From NCBI RefSeq assembly GCF_938017775.1, contig NZ_CALIIU010000079.1:16283-80282 (forward strand): 64,000 bases of DNA, given 5' to 3'. The stretch comes from an uncultured Campylobacter sp. (lineage in GTDB: Bacteria > Campylobacterota > Campylobacteria > Campylobacterales > Campylobacteraceae). This document shows positions 44,202-53,335 of this stretch, piece by piece. Under the pieces are notes generated by a model, which was given only the letters and a program-made list of their open reading frames with translations, was not told where the DNA came from and did not search any database. Made by a program: the position numbers and the translations under genes. How positions within the stretch are numbered: the first letter of the stretch is position 1; each line of letters opens with the position of its first letter.

Positions 44202-44815
44202 CTTCCCTGCTTAATCAGTTGTCTTATATATTCGTAAATTTTAAAATTTAGCGCATCCATTACCGAGTCTTTAGAGCCCGGATTTTTGATGCTTTGGTAG
44301 TTGAGATTAGTTACGTAATCCTTCCACGCGCCCTTGTTTTTAACGCTTATGTAGAGGCTAATCTGCGAGTCGTAGAAGTAGTCTCTGTAATAATCGTCGT
44401 CATACCACGGATCATAACCGAACGGCATCCCCCAGCCCACGCCTACGCCCGTATATCTGTAATATCTGCCAAATCCCATACCGAAGCTAAATCTCGGATT
44501 ATCCCACGATCTGCGCGAAAAATCCGCCTTGCGGAAGTAGTTTAGATTGCCGCCGATTTGGACGTTTGCCGCGCTTTTATTTACGACCTTAAATCCGTCC
44601 GCGCGCAGATGTTGGATCACTACTTGGGTTAAATTTGAATCCGTCGTAGAGGTGTTGGTGAAATTTACGCTTATGAGTTTATCCTGCGGAAATTCCATAA
44701 TGTGAAGCGGCTCGGAAGTGCGCACGATACCGCTATTTACGGGTACATTTTTAGAGCAACCTGTAAAAATCAAAAACGCCGAAATGACCAAAAAAAGTGA
44801 AATTTTATTTTTCAA
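44198..44815 (-). CDS. lipoprotein, weakly TraT-like
   Basis: 205 residues with a lipoprotein signal peptide (lipobox LIFTGCSKN, cysteine near residue 20). The mature part contains ISVNFTNTSTTDSNLTQVVIQHLRADGFKVV, reminiscent of the start of TraT outer-membrane lipoproteins, then an aromatic, Gly-rich region (FGMGFGRYYRYTGVGVGWGMPFGYDPWYDDDYY) and a beta-rich end. The TraT relation is weak. It overlaps the next gene by four bases. Likely outer-membrane anchored; role unknown. Confidence 0.68.
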   Translation of the reverse strand: MKNKISLFLVISAFLIFTGCSKNVPVNSGIVRTSEPLHIMEFPQDKLISVNFTNTSTTDSNLTQVVIQHLRADGFKVVNKSAANVQIGGNLNYFRKADFSRRSWDNPRFSFGMGFGRYYRYTGVGVGWGMPFGYDPWYDDDYYRDYFYDSQISLYISVKNKGAWKDYVTNLNYQSIKNPGSKDSVMDALNFKIYEYIRQLIKQGR

Positions 44816-44961
44816 GACAGATCCTTTCGCTTAAGATTTCAAATCCTAAATTTGAGTGATTGTAGCATAAATTTAAAATTTTAATGTCAGCAAAAAGCGA
44901 TTTTTTGAAATAATATAACGATCGATACGCAGGAGCGGAGATTTTCAAATAAAATTTCGCG

Positions 44962-44995
44962 CCGAGCGACCGCTAAATTTAAAGCCGTCGCTCGG
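44962..44995 (-). terminator. hairpin downstream of fdhB
   Basis: CCGAGCGAC and GTCGCTCGG form a perfect nine-base stem with a 16-base loop, 61 bases past the fdhB stop. The minus-strand flank CGCGAAATTTTATTT is only moderately T-rich. Confidence 0.45.
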
Positions 44996-45056
44996 TTGAA
45001 ATTTCTGCGAAAAGAGACGGAATTTTAAAACCGGAGGAGTTTAAAATTCCACAATC

Positions 45057-45614
45057 TTATAGGCTCACGCCGCGCGTAAGTACGCGCTTGCGATAAACCT
45101 CCGAAACTCTGCTCGCGTCGCCCACGATTAGAGCGTTCGTGCAACAGATCGCCGCACACATCGGAACCTTGCCCTCTGCGATGCGGTTTTGACCGTATTT
45201 ATGCAGTTCCTCGTGCGAAAACGTAGGCTCCGGTCCACCCGCGCACATAGTGCACTTATCCATCGCACCTTTGATACCGAAAGCCCCGTCTCTAGGGAAT
45301 TGCGGAGCGCCGAACGGACACGCATAGAGGCAGTATCCGCAGCCGATACATTTATCTTTGTCATGTAAAACGACGCCGTCGGTTCTGATATAGAAGCATT
45401 GAACCGGACAAACCTGCGCGCAAGGCGCATCGGTGCAGTGTTGGCAAGCAATAGAGCTTGAAACCTCCTGCCCCTCTATGCCCTCGTTTAAAGTGATAAC
45501 CTTGCGCCTATTGATCTGCACGGGAACCTCGTGCGCCGAGCTGCAGGCTACCTGGCAACCATAGCAAGCGATGCAACGCTCGACATCGACGTAAAATTTT
45601 AATCTTGCCGGCAT
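45057..45614 (-). CDS. fdhB: formate dehydrogenase iron-sulfur subunit
   Basis: 185-residue electron-transfer subunit with four [4Fe-4S] cluster motifs: CIACYGCQVAC at about 14-24, CQHCTDAPCAQVCP near 57, CIGCGYCLYACP near 89, and CTMCAG with later CAAICC completing the fourth. It receives electrons from FdhA. The gene starts nine bases after fdhA ends. In other campylobacters a cytochrome b subunit (fdhC) and fdhD follow fdhB, but here a 240-base spacer and an unrelated lipoprotein gene come next. Confidence 0.94.
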   Translation of the reverse strand: MPARLKFYVDVERCIACYGCQVACSSAHEVPVQINRRKVITLNEGIEGQEVSSSIACQHCTDAPCAQVCPVQCFYIRTDGVVLHDKDKCIGCGYCLYACPFGAPQFPRDGAFGIKGAMDKCTMCAGGPEPTFSHEELHKYGQNRIAEGKVPMCAAICCTNALIVGDASRVSEVYRKRVLTRGVSL

Positions 45615-45623
45615 TTTATCTCC

Positions 45624-48545
45624 TTATGCTCTTTCTAGTCTGCAAAGACCGGCGTTAAATTCCGAAATTTGCGTATTTATGTCAAAGCCGTAGTTGGTAA
45701 TCGTATTTGAGCTCTCGCCTCTGATATATGGCTTAGTGCCCTCAGGATAGCGGTCGCTTAGATCCTCGCCCTGGAAAATTCCCGCGAAGTTATACGGCAT
45801 AACAATACGATCAGGCGTTACGGCGTGCGAATAGATGCACTTGACTTTGATCTTCGTGCCTTGCGGCGAATGGATCCACATCATCTCGCCATCTTTGATA
45901 CCTTTATCAGCGGCAAGCTTAGGGTTTACGTGCGCGAACATCTCCGGAGTAATCGCCGAAAGATACTTGCTCGTGCGCTCAATCATGCCCGCACCGCTTA
46001 AATTTACAAGCCTTAACGAGCTTACGATAGTAGGGAAATCCTTGCTCCAATCCTGCTTTTTCTGCTCGGAGATAAATCTCGTAAAGACGCGGAAATTTCG
46101 TTTTTGATCCGCAAAGGTCGGATATTTCTCTACCAAATCCCATCTAGGCGAGTGGATCGGTTCGCGATGCTTTGGAATTTGATCCGCAAACTGCCAAACC
46201 TTGGCTCTGGCTCTTGCGTTTCCGCAAGGACAAATTCCAAACTCTCGGCATTTTTTAGCGATAATGCCACTATAATCTGTGCTCCACGTAGGTCCCATCT
46301 TGGCTTTTTCATCCTCGCTTAGCGTAATGCCTAAAACCTGTTCGATATTTGCTTTTGTAATCTCCGCATGACCGCCTTGAATTTTTGATCCCGGAAGTGT
46401 AATGCTCTCGTCGGCTAGCTGCGAAACGCCGTCGTGTTCTAAGCCGAAGCGGTTCCTAAATCCCATGCCCCCATCTGCATAAGGTCTAGTTACGTCGTAA
46501 AGAATCGGCGTGCCCGGGTGTTGCGTATCCCAGCAAGGCCATGGAAGCCCGTAATATTCGCCCTCGACCTCGCCACCTATACCGCGCAAAGTATCGGGAT
46601 CAAATAGATGCCAGTTCTTCTGCTGTCTGCGAAATCTAGCTGCGGTGCGTCCGTTATTTCCAATACTTTGAGTATTGCGTGCAATCTCATCGGTAGCGTC
46701 GTCAGGCCAAACAAAATCGTCTTTAACCTGCTTAAGCTCGCCATCAACGATGCCCATCTTCATGCCGCGAACGTATTCGTCGTAAAAGCCGAATTTTTTC
46801 GCGAATAAAAACATTACCTCCTGATCCTCTTTGCTCTCAAATAGAGGCTTAACAATCTGAGTTCTCCACTGGCCGCTGCGGTTTGTAGCGCTTAGATGGC
46901 CTTCGCTCTCAAACTGCGTAGCTACCGGCAAAACATAAATTCCATCCGGTCTATCGTTTAGAATCGCTACTTCGTTTAAGAACGGCTCGGCGACTACCAG
47001 CATATCGATCTTGCCTAATGCTTCTTGAGTCTCGCGAACATGAGCCATAGAAGTAATTCCTGTGCCTTGCACCCAAAGAACGCGGACATTGCCACTACTT
47101 AAAACGGGCTCGTTTTTCAAAACGCCCTGCCACCATTTAGATAGCGAAAAGCCCTTTTCGTTGCGCCAATTTATCGTATCTTGCTCGATGCTCGGATCGT
47201 AGTGGAAATACTCGGTAAAATTCGTACCAGGCACTTTTTCGCCCTGCTTTTCGTGCGGCTGCTTAGTAGAGACGGCAAATCTTTTAATAAACTGCTCATA
47301 ATCTACACCCCAGCCCTTGCAGAAGTGCTTCCAAGCGTTATCGGCTAGCCCGTAATACGCAGGCAAGCTATCGGAGAGATTGCACATATCGGTAGCGCCC
47401 TGAACATTATCATGGCCTCTAAGGATGTTGCAGCCGCCGCCCGGCTTGCCCATATTGCCTAGTATGAGCTGCAAAAGAGCCAAAATTCTAGTATTTGAAC
47501 TTCCGATCGAGTGCTGCGTAATGCCTAGAGCCCAGCATAAAGTAGCGGGCTTTGTGGTAGCAAACATCCTCGTAAATTCTATCAGCTCCTCTTCCTTGCA
47601 GCCGGTGACATTGGCTACCTCTTTAGGATCCCACTTCTCAGCTTCCGCCTTGATCTCATCTACGGCGTAGGTTCTGGTTTTTATTAGTTCTTTGTCCTCC
47701 CAGCCGTTTTTGAAGATTAGATGCAGCATTCCGTACACAAACGCTATATCGGTTCCCGGACGAATTCTAATATACATATCGGCCTTAGCCGCAGTTCTAG
47801 TAAAATTTGGATCAACTACAACGATTTTCGCGCCGTTTCTATCGCGAGCTTGAAGAGCATGCTTCATAGCCCCCACGGGATTTGCAACCGCAGAATTCGC
47901 ACCTATGAAAAGGATCATTTTAGAATTTTTCGCCATATCGCCTACGTGATTTGTCATAGCTCCATAACCCCAAGTATTCGCCACACCGGCGACTGTTGCA
48001 CTATGTCAAATTCTGGCTACGTGGTCGTTGCTGTTTGTACCCCAAAAGGCTGCAAATTTTCTAAAATAATATGCCTGCTCGTTGCAAAATTTAGCCGACC
48101 CCAGAAATACTACACTATCTGGGCCGTCCTCTTTGCGAACCTGAAGCATTTTATCGCCGATTTCGTTGACGGCTTGCTCCCAACTTATGCGCTCCCACTT
48201 GCCACCAACCTTTTTGAGCGGATATTTAAGACGCATTTTAGATTTGGTTAGATCGATTTGATCGATTCCCTTACAGCAGTGACTGCCCTGCGAGATCGGG
48301 TGATCTACTGCCATATCTTGGCGAATCCAGGTATTGGTGCTCTCATCCACTTGAGCCTCGATACCGCAGCCTACGGAACAGATCGAACATATCGTTCGCT
48401 TCATAACAGAACCTGGAAATGGGTTTTTGATCTCTTGCTCGGTAGCGGCTCTTAGCGTATTATTTTCGCCAAACGCAGCTACGCTGCTCGCTCCTAAAGC
48501 GGCGAGCTTCAAAAACGATCTCCTTCCGATCGCATTCTCACTCAT
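45624..48545 (-). CDS. fdhA: selenocysteine-containing formate dehydrogenase catalytic subunit
   Basis: Molybdenum or tungsten bis-MGD enzyme oxidising formate on the periplasmic side. One frame of 973 residues runs through TGA at 48006-48008 (codon 180), which is read as Sec: VARI-Sec-HSATVAG fits the active-site U of FdhA/FdnG and gives GSSNTRI-type sequence after it. The N-terminus has a Tat signal (GRRSFLKLAALG) and a [4Fe-4S] site CSICSVGC with a later Cys in GSHCCKG. Sequence is continuous across the TGA with no shift, and a SECIS-like hairpin follows. Downstream fdhB is nine bases away; a small Tat protein gene lies ten bases upstream. Confidence 0.96.
47978..47992 (-). promoter_or_regulatory. 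SECIS-like hairpin of fdhA
   Basis: On the minus strand TCGCC and GGCGA pair around loop GGTGT, starting 13 bases after the UGA codon. Position and GU-containing loop fit bacterial SECIS elements recognised by SelB. Confidence 0.7.
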
Positions 48546-48555
48546 GAAAATTCTC

Positions 48556-48753
48556 CTAGTAAGCTACTTTATAGTATTTTTTCCACGCTTCACTCTCCCA
48601 GTAAAGCACCTCTTTTTTCGGCGATTTGCCACGAACGGTATCGCCGTAATCCTGCTCATTTTTCGCTAGAGCCTGAGATGCGGCAATGCCCACGGCACCT
48701 ACTGCGCCGATTTTTAGAGATTTTTTAAGAAAATCCCTGCGTTTGTTCTCCAT
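48556..48753 (-). CDS. small Tat-exported protein at the head of the fdh operon
   Basis: 65 residues with a twin-arginine signal (NKRRDFLKKSLKIGAVGAVGIA) and a short mature part (EQDYGDTVRGKSPKKEVLYWESEAWKKYYKVAY) rich in Lys and Tyr. Small Tat proteins of this kind commonly precede fdhA in epsilonproteobacteria and are presumed to be accessory or structural partners of formate dehydrogenase; no activity is known to me. AAAGGAAAACC precedes the ATG, and fdhA follows after ten bases. Confidence 0.8.
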   Translation of the reverse strand: MENKRRDFLKKSLKIGAVGAVGIAASQALAKNEQDYGDTVRGKSPKKEVLYWESEAWKKYYKVAY

Positions 48754-49006
48754 GGTTTTCCTTTGTGAAGAAATCGCTTTAAATCTTTTATTGTAGTAAC
48801 GCCTGTTACAGGATTTAAGTCTAATGAATTATAACGAAAAGGCAGTGAGATGGAAATTAAATTTTAAGTTACTTTTTAAATTTTATTTAAAATTCAAAAT
48901 ATAAAGTTCTAACTAAAAAACTACTCGCAAAACTCGAGTTTGCGAGTTTAAAATTTAACCGAAATTCTGCTTTTGCGTATAAGATTTTCGTTAAAAATTT
49001 TATTTA

Positions 49007-49876
49007 TCAATCCAGATTAAAAATATCTTCCGGATTGGTAAATTTATTTTGATAGCCACCTTTTTTGATCGCTTCTTTAACGACGCTGCGATCTTTCTTT
49101 TGCGGAGCGGCAAGCGCTAAAAGCGAGCGCTCAAGCGCAAAAAAGCTTCTCATTAGTGCGCCTAATGATTTGAAAAAATCCGCCCGCACATGCCCGCACA
49201 AAAGCTCGCTAAACTCATCCACAAAGCTGTTGGTGACATTCGTAAAAAGCTCTAACGCCAGCGTTTCGCCATCTTGCGCGCCGATGAAATTTTTAGCGCA
49301 TTGCACGCTCGCGGTATTTTTACCATCCTGCGGACCTGTAAAATTTTTACTGCCATGCGAATCTACAGAATTTTTTCCGTCTTGCGCCGTTAAGCTCGCG
49401 CTATTTGTGGAATTTTGCTCTTTTGTCACAGAATTTTGTCCGTTTAAAACCGCGCTGTGTTTTGCAGCCGCGTCGCGCAGCAGAGTCGAATGCAGGTAAA
49501 AAATAAATCCCACATAGTCCTCGCACTCCTTGCAAAGCTCCATATTGCGGCGAAATTTACTCTTTTTTAGCACGTCGATTACCGCGACACGCATACGCCC
49601 ATCGTCGCGTCCCTCGTCGTAGAAGCTCGCACTCATCGGCACATTGGCGTATGAAAAATCAAAAAGCACGGAATTTTGCTCGCTTTTAAACGCTGCAAAG
49701 TCGAATTTCGCTAAATTTTGAAATTCCGCCTCATCGCTAGGCACAATGGGCGAGCTGCGTAAAAACTCCAGTTGCTCCTTCCAGCGCTTAAATTTCGCAT
49801 CCGTTTCATAGAAAAAAAATGGAATTGCAAAAAATTCGTAGTAGTAGCTTCTTGCTTGAAGTAGATTCGCATCCAT
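49007..49876 (-). CDS. TorD-like molybdoenzyme chaperone with repeat insertion
   Basis: 289 residues, all-helical TorD/DmsD-type folding chaperone: N-terminal RSYYYEFFAIPFFFY, SANVPMSASFYDEG near 75-90 and CKECEDYVGFIFYLHSTLLRD near 117. The usual protein is about 200-230 residues; here residues 142-200 form an insertion of Asn/Gln/Ser/Asp-rich units, with QDGKN and KNFTG or KNFIG repeated. By position it should prepare FdhA for cofactor insertion and Tat export. Its ATG overlaps the upstream ferredoxin stop (TAATG). Confidence 0.8.
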   Translation of the reverse strand: MDANLLQARSYYYEFFAIPFFFYETDAKFKRWKEQLEFLRSSPIVPSDEAEFQNLAKFDFAAFKSEQNSVLFDFSYANVPMSASFYDEGRDDGRMRVAVIDVLKKSKFRRNMELCKECEDYVGFIFYLHSTLLRDAAAKHSAVLNGQNSVTKEQNSTNSASLTAQDGKNSVDSHGSKNFTGPQDGKNTASVQCAKNFIGAQDGETLALELFTNVTNSFVDEFSELLCGHVRADFFKSLGALMRSFFALERSLLALAAPQKKDRSVVKEAIKKGGYQNKFTNPEDIFNLD

Positions 49877-51558
49877 TACATTGCCCCTTTTCTAGCATCT
49901 TCTATCTGCTTTTTTATCATTATTTTCGCCTTGCAATCGCCGCAGCAAAAAAGAGTCTTCATCTTTTCAGGCTCGTTTGCAAAATGCGCACCCATCATAT
50001 CCGCGATCTTCATCACGGCTTTGCTCGTCGCAAATTCCTTACCGCATTCAATGCACTTAAAAAGCTCATCTTTAGCTAGCATTTTGTAATTAAAAAATCC
50101 CGGTTCAAGCTCCACGCCGCAAGGCTCAAGCTCGATCGTATCCTTTTCGGCGCAGCTTAGCACGCAGTAGTTGCACGTCGTGCAAAGTGAAGCGTTAAAT
50201 TTAATCGAATTGTCGCTGTTATCGGCATACAGCGCGCCGGTATTACAGGCACCCACGCAGCTAAGGCATAGCGTGCAGCTTGCTTCGTTTATGTTTACTT
50301 TGCCAAATTTTAGCAACTCTCCGCTTTTTACGGCGCCGAAGCTGCCCTCGCCAACCATTGCGCTTACTCGTTTTGAGAAAATTTCTTTCTTGCTAAGGCC
50401 CTGTTCGTTTAGGCTAAACGCCCAGGGCTGAGAGCTTTGCGCCCACTTTAGCGCCTCTTGCAGCTCGGTTAAATTTCGCGCTAAAAATACTGCTTCCTTG
50501 CCGTAGATCGCGCGCGAAATTCCATTTATAAGCTCCGCTGCTTCGCGCGTGCCCTCGCCTACGTCTGCACCGTAAACGATCACACTCGAGCCGCTTTCTT
50601 GCATCGCGCTTAGCAAATTTACCTCATCTATTTGCTTGCTTCCAAAAATTCCAAACGGCAGCACGCCGCACGGAAGCTGCACTGCGGGTGCGGACTCAAT
50701 TTCGCTCTCTGCGATGAGAAGCGGAATTTTGCCTGCATAGAGCTTTGCGATCTCGCCAAATACTCTTTGGGGCAGCTTGGCAAATTTCAGCGCGCCGCTA
50801 GGGCAGACGCTCACGCACGCGCCGCAACCGATGCAGTCGATATGCGAAAATACTAACTCGCGCTTTTCGTCGTTTTTCAAAATCGCCACTGTAGGGCAAA
50901 CCTCCACGCATGGCGTGCGCAACTCATTTCGCCTGCCTTGATACTGACAGATCGCAGGATCAAAGATCGTAGAATTCTTATAATGATAAACCGGGCTTTT
51001 GGAATTTAAAATTTCTAAAATTTCATCGTCTTTTAGCCCCGAGATCTCGTAGCAGCCGCTTTGTCGTAGCTGATAGGGCGTCGCGCCGCTAATCAAGAAA
51101 AAATCCGCCTCAGTCTCAACCTTATCCTGCTCGCTTAAAATCGTAACCGCAAGATCGCCAATCTCGCCGTAGACGAACTTTATCTCAGCCCTGCTTAACG
51201 CGATCACCTTAAATCCGTGCTGCCTAAGTAGCCCCACAAGCCCCTCTCGCGGCTCATCACAGGCGAGAATCACGTTTTTGCCGACGGGCTTTTGATAGTC
51301 GCTATCTAGCGCGCCGTCGAAGACGATATCTTTGGCGCGATACAAAATATCTACGTTTTTAGCGATTTGTAGCGGCTCATCTGCGGAATTTTCTATATAA
51401 AAATTTATCTCGGGCGCATAAATTTGCGCTTTTAATTTCGGCGAATTCGCAACGATAAATTCCTCATTTTTCGCCTCCTCTTCATCACCGCAAATTTCGA
51501 TATCGTCGCTTAAGACGACATCCTTTAGCCCCGCGGCATAAAATCCATGTTCTTTCAT
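49876..51558 (-). CDS. multi-cluster [4Fe-4S] ferredoxin-like protein
   Basis: 560 residues. After a large N-terminal region of unknown fold come two ferredoxin-type domains: CQYQGRRNELRTPCVEVCP and CIGCGACVSVCPSGAL near 200-255, then CTLCLSCVGACNTGAL and CTTCNYCVLSCAE near 425-470; a C-terminal zinc-ribbon-like CIECGKEF with CCGDCKAK ends it. In C. jejuni an equivalent gene sits next to selA (Cj1377c-type), so the neighbourhood is conserved. It is divergent from selA and co-directional with the TorD-like gene. Probable electron carrier or assembly protein for formate dehydrogenase, by context. Confidence 0.82.
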   Translation of the reverse strand: MKEHGFYAAGLKDVVLSDDIEICGDEEEAKNEEFIVANSPKLKAQIYAPEINFYIENSADEPLQIAKNVDILYRAKDIVFDGALDSDYQKPVGKNVILACDEPREGLVGLLRQHGFKVIALSRAEIKFVYGEIGDLAVTILSEQDKVETEADFFLISGATPYQLRQSGCYEISGLKDDEILEILNSKSPVYHYKNSTIFDPAICQYQGRRNELRTPCVEVCPTVAILKNDEKRELVFSHIDCIGCGACVSVCPSGALKFAKLPQRVFGEIAKLYAGKIPLLIAESEIESAPAVQLPCGVLPFGIFGSKQIDEVNLLSAMQESGSSVIVYGADVGEGTREAAELINGISRAIYGKEAVFLARNLTELQEALKWAQSSQPWAFSLNEQGLSKKEIFSKRVSAMVGEGSFGAVKSGELLKFGKVNINEASCTLCLSCVGACNTGALYADNSDNSIKFNASLCTTCNYCVLSCAEKDTIELEPCGVELEPGFFNYKMLAKDELFKCIECGKEFATSKAVMKIADMMGAHFANEPEKMKTLFCCGDCKAKIMIKKQIEDARKGAM

Positions 51559-51724
51559 AATCTATCCTAAATTGATAATTAGGCGGGTTTTACTCTTATT
51601 TTCTAAACAGCTTTTAAATTCTGCACTTAAAGTAAATCGAATTTAAATTAATAATTCTATAGATAAAGCAAAATCAAAGCTTTAAATGATAAAATCGCCT
51701 AAATTTTAAGGCATCGGGGTCGCA

Positions 51725-53335
51725 ATGCAACAAATCAAACTACCAAAAATCGACAAAATCGCAAACGCGCAGGAGTTTCAAAACTGCCTTCGCCCGCAAA
51801 TCATCAAAATCGCGCAAGAGCTCATCCGACAGGAGCGCGAAAAGGCGCTGCAAGGAGGCGCGGTCGCAAGCGAAAGCGAGATCATCGCGCGCATCAAATC
51901 GCGCTACGAAAAATTTCAAAATCTAAACCTTAAGCCGCTCATCAACGCAACCGGCGTCGTGCTGCACACAAACCTCGGCCGCAGCGTCATCGGCGCCGAA
52001 ATTTTAGCCCGCGCGCAAAAGATCATCACCTCGTATTCAAATTTAGAATACGACCTATCCGAGGGCGCGCGCGGCAACAGATACGACTACATAGCGCTTT
52101 TGTGCAGCGAGCTCTTCGGCGCGCAGGACGCGCTCGTGGTCAATAACAACGCTGCTGCGGTCTTTTTGGTGCTAAATACCTTCGCGCGCGGACGCGAAGT
52201 CGTGGTAAGCCGCGGCGAGCTCGTCGAGATCGGCGGGAGCTTTCGGGTAAGCGAAGTGATGGCAAACTCTGGCGCAAAGCTCACAGAGATCGGCACTACG
52301 AACAAAACCAAGCCGGACGATTACGAGGAAGCGATCAATGAAAATACGGCGATCTTGATGAAGGTACACCGTTCAAATTTTAAAATTTCGGGCTTTAGCT
52401 CTAGCGTAAGCGCTGCGGAGGTGGCGGCTCTCGCACGTCGCGCCTCGCAGGCAAAGAGAGAATTTTTAGCGCTTAGAGCGGCAAGCTTTAAAAATTTAGC
52501 AGATCTTTGCGGCGGCTCTTCGGACGCAGACGGCGAAATTTTAAATTCTGCGCCGAATGGTTTGAACTTAGCGGATAGTTCCGCGAATGCTCTAAATTTA
52601 AATATCCGCGAGCCGTCCGAAAAGAGCGAGTGTTTTTATGAAGGCGATGGGAGCGAAATTTACACCAAAGCTTCTAAAATTGCTCCTGCAAAATTTAGCA
52701 TGAAAAAAGAGGAAAGCTTTAACGAGATCATCGATTACTACGATCTTGGAAGCGGCTATGCAAGCGAGCTAGGGTTTGGGCTCGGCAAAAGCGAGCCCTC
52801 AATCTTTGAGCTTTTAAAAAGCGGCGTGCGGCTGCTTAGCTTTAGCGGCGACAAGCTTTTCGGCTCCGTGCAGTGCGGCATCATCCTAGGAGATCGCGAG
52901 CTCATCGCGCGCCTGCGCAAAAACCAGCTGCTGCGAATGCTGCGCGTGGACAAGATCACGCTAAGCCTGCTTGCCGAGACGATCAAGGCGTATATAAATA
53001 AAGAATTTCACCTCATCACGACGATAGATCAGATCCATCTAAGCCTAGACGAGCTGCGCAAGCGAGCGGAGCTAGTGCGATCGCACATCGGCGTAAAATC
53101 GCAGATCGTGCCTACTACCACCTTCGTAGGCGGCGGTACGATGCCGAGCGCCTCCTACCCTAGCGTCGCGCTTGCGATCTTAGATGGGGCAGACCCGCAG
53201 AGCGCGCAGGCTAAATTTCGCGCTGCGGGTATAATCGGGCGGATCGAGGATGATAAATTTTTGCTCGATTTCAGATCGATTTTAAAAAGCGACTTACAAG
53301 ATTTAATAAAAAAGATCGGAGAAATTTATGAATAG
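51725..53335 (+). CDS. selA: selenocysteine synthase, with an internal insertion
   Basis: SelA converts seryl-tRNA(Sec) to selenocysteyl-tRNA(Sec) using selenophosphate. PLP-binding lysine is in FSGDKLFGSVQCGI near residue 380; NATGVVLHTNLGRS near 78 and VNNNAAAVFL near 140 are family hallmarks; GSGYASELG follows. At 536 residues it exceeds the roughly 460 of E. coli SelA because of an extra, Asn/Ser/Ala-rich segment at about 245-330 between two conserved blocks. The stop overlaps selB by eight bases. It is divergent from the ferredoxin gene, and both selenoproteins of the window depend on it. Confidence 0.94.
   Translation: MQQIKLPKIDKIANAQEFQNCLRPQIIKIAQELIRQEREKALQGGAVASESEIIARIKSRYEKFQNLNLKPLINATGVVLHTNLGRSVIGAEILARAQKIITSYSNLEYDLSEGARGNRYDYIALLCSELFGAQDALVVNNNAAAVFLVLNTFARGREVVVSRGELVEIGGSFRVSEVMANSGAKLTEIGTTNKTKPDDYEEAINENTAILMKVHRSNFKISGFSSSVSAAEVAALARRASQAKREFLALRAASFKNLADLCGGSSDADGEILNSAPNGLNLADSSANALNLNIREPSEKSECFYEGDGSEIYTKASKIAPAKFSMKKEESFNEIIDYYDLGSGYASELGFGLGKSEPSIFELLKSGVRLLSFSGDKLFGSVQCGIILGDRELIARLRKNQLLRMLRVDKITLSLLAETIKAYINKEFHLITTIDQIHLSLDELRKRAELVRSHIGVKSQIVPTTTFVGGGTMPSASYPSVALAILDGADPQSAQAKFRAAGIIGRIEDDKFLLDFRSILKSDLQDLIKKIGEIYE

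Noticed and set aside
45624..48545. Calling fdhA a pseudogene because of TGA
   Set aside because: The TGA is at the known active-site Sec position, with selA/selB adjacent and a SECIS-like hairpin after it.
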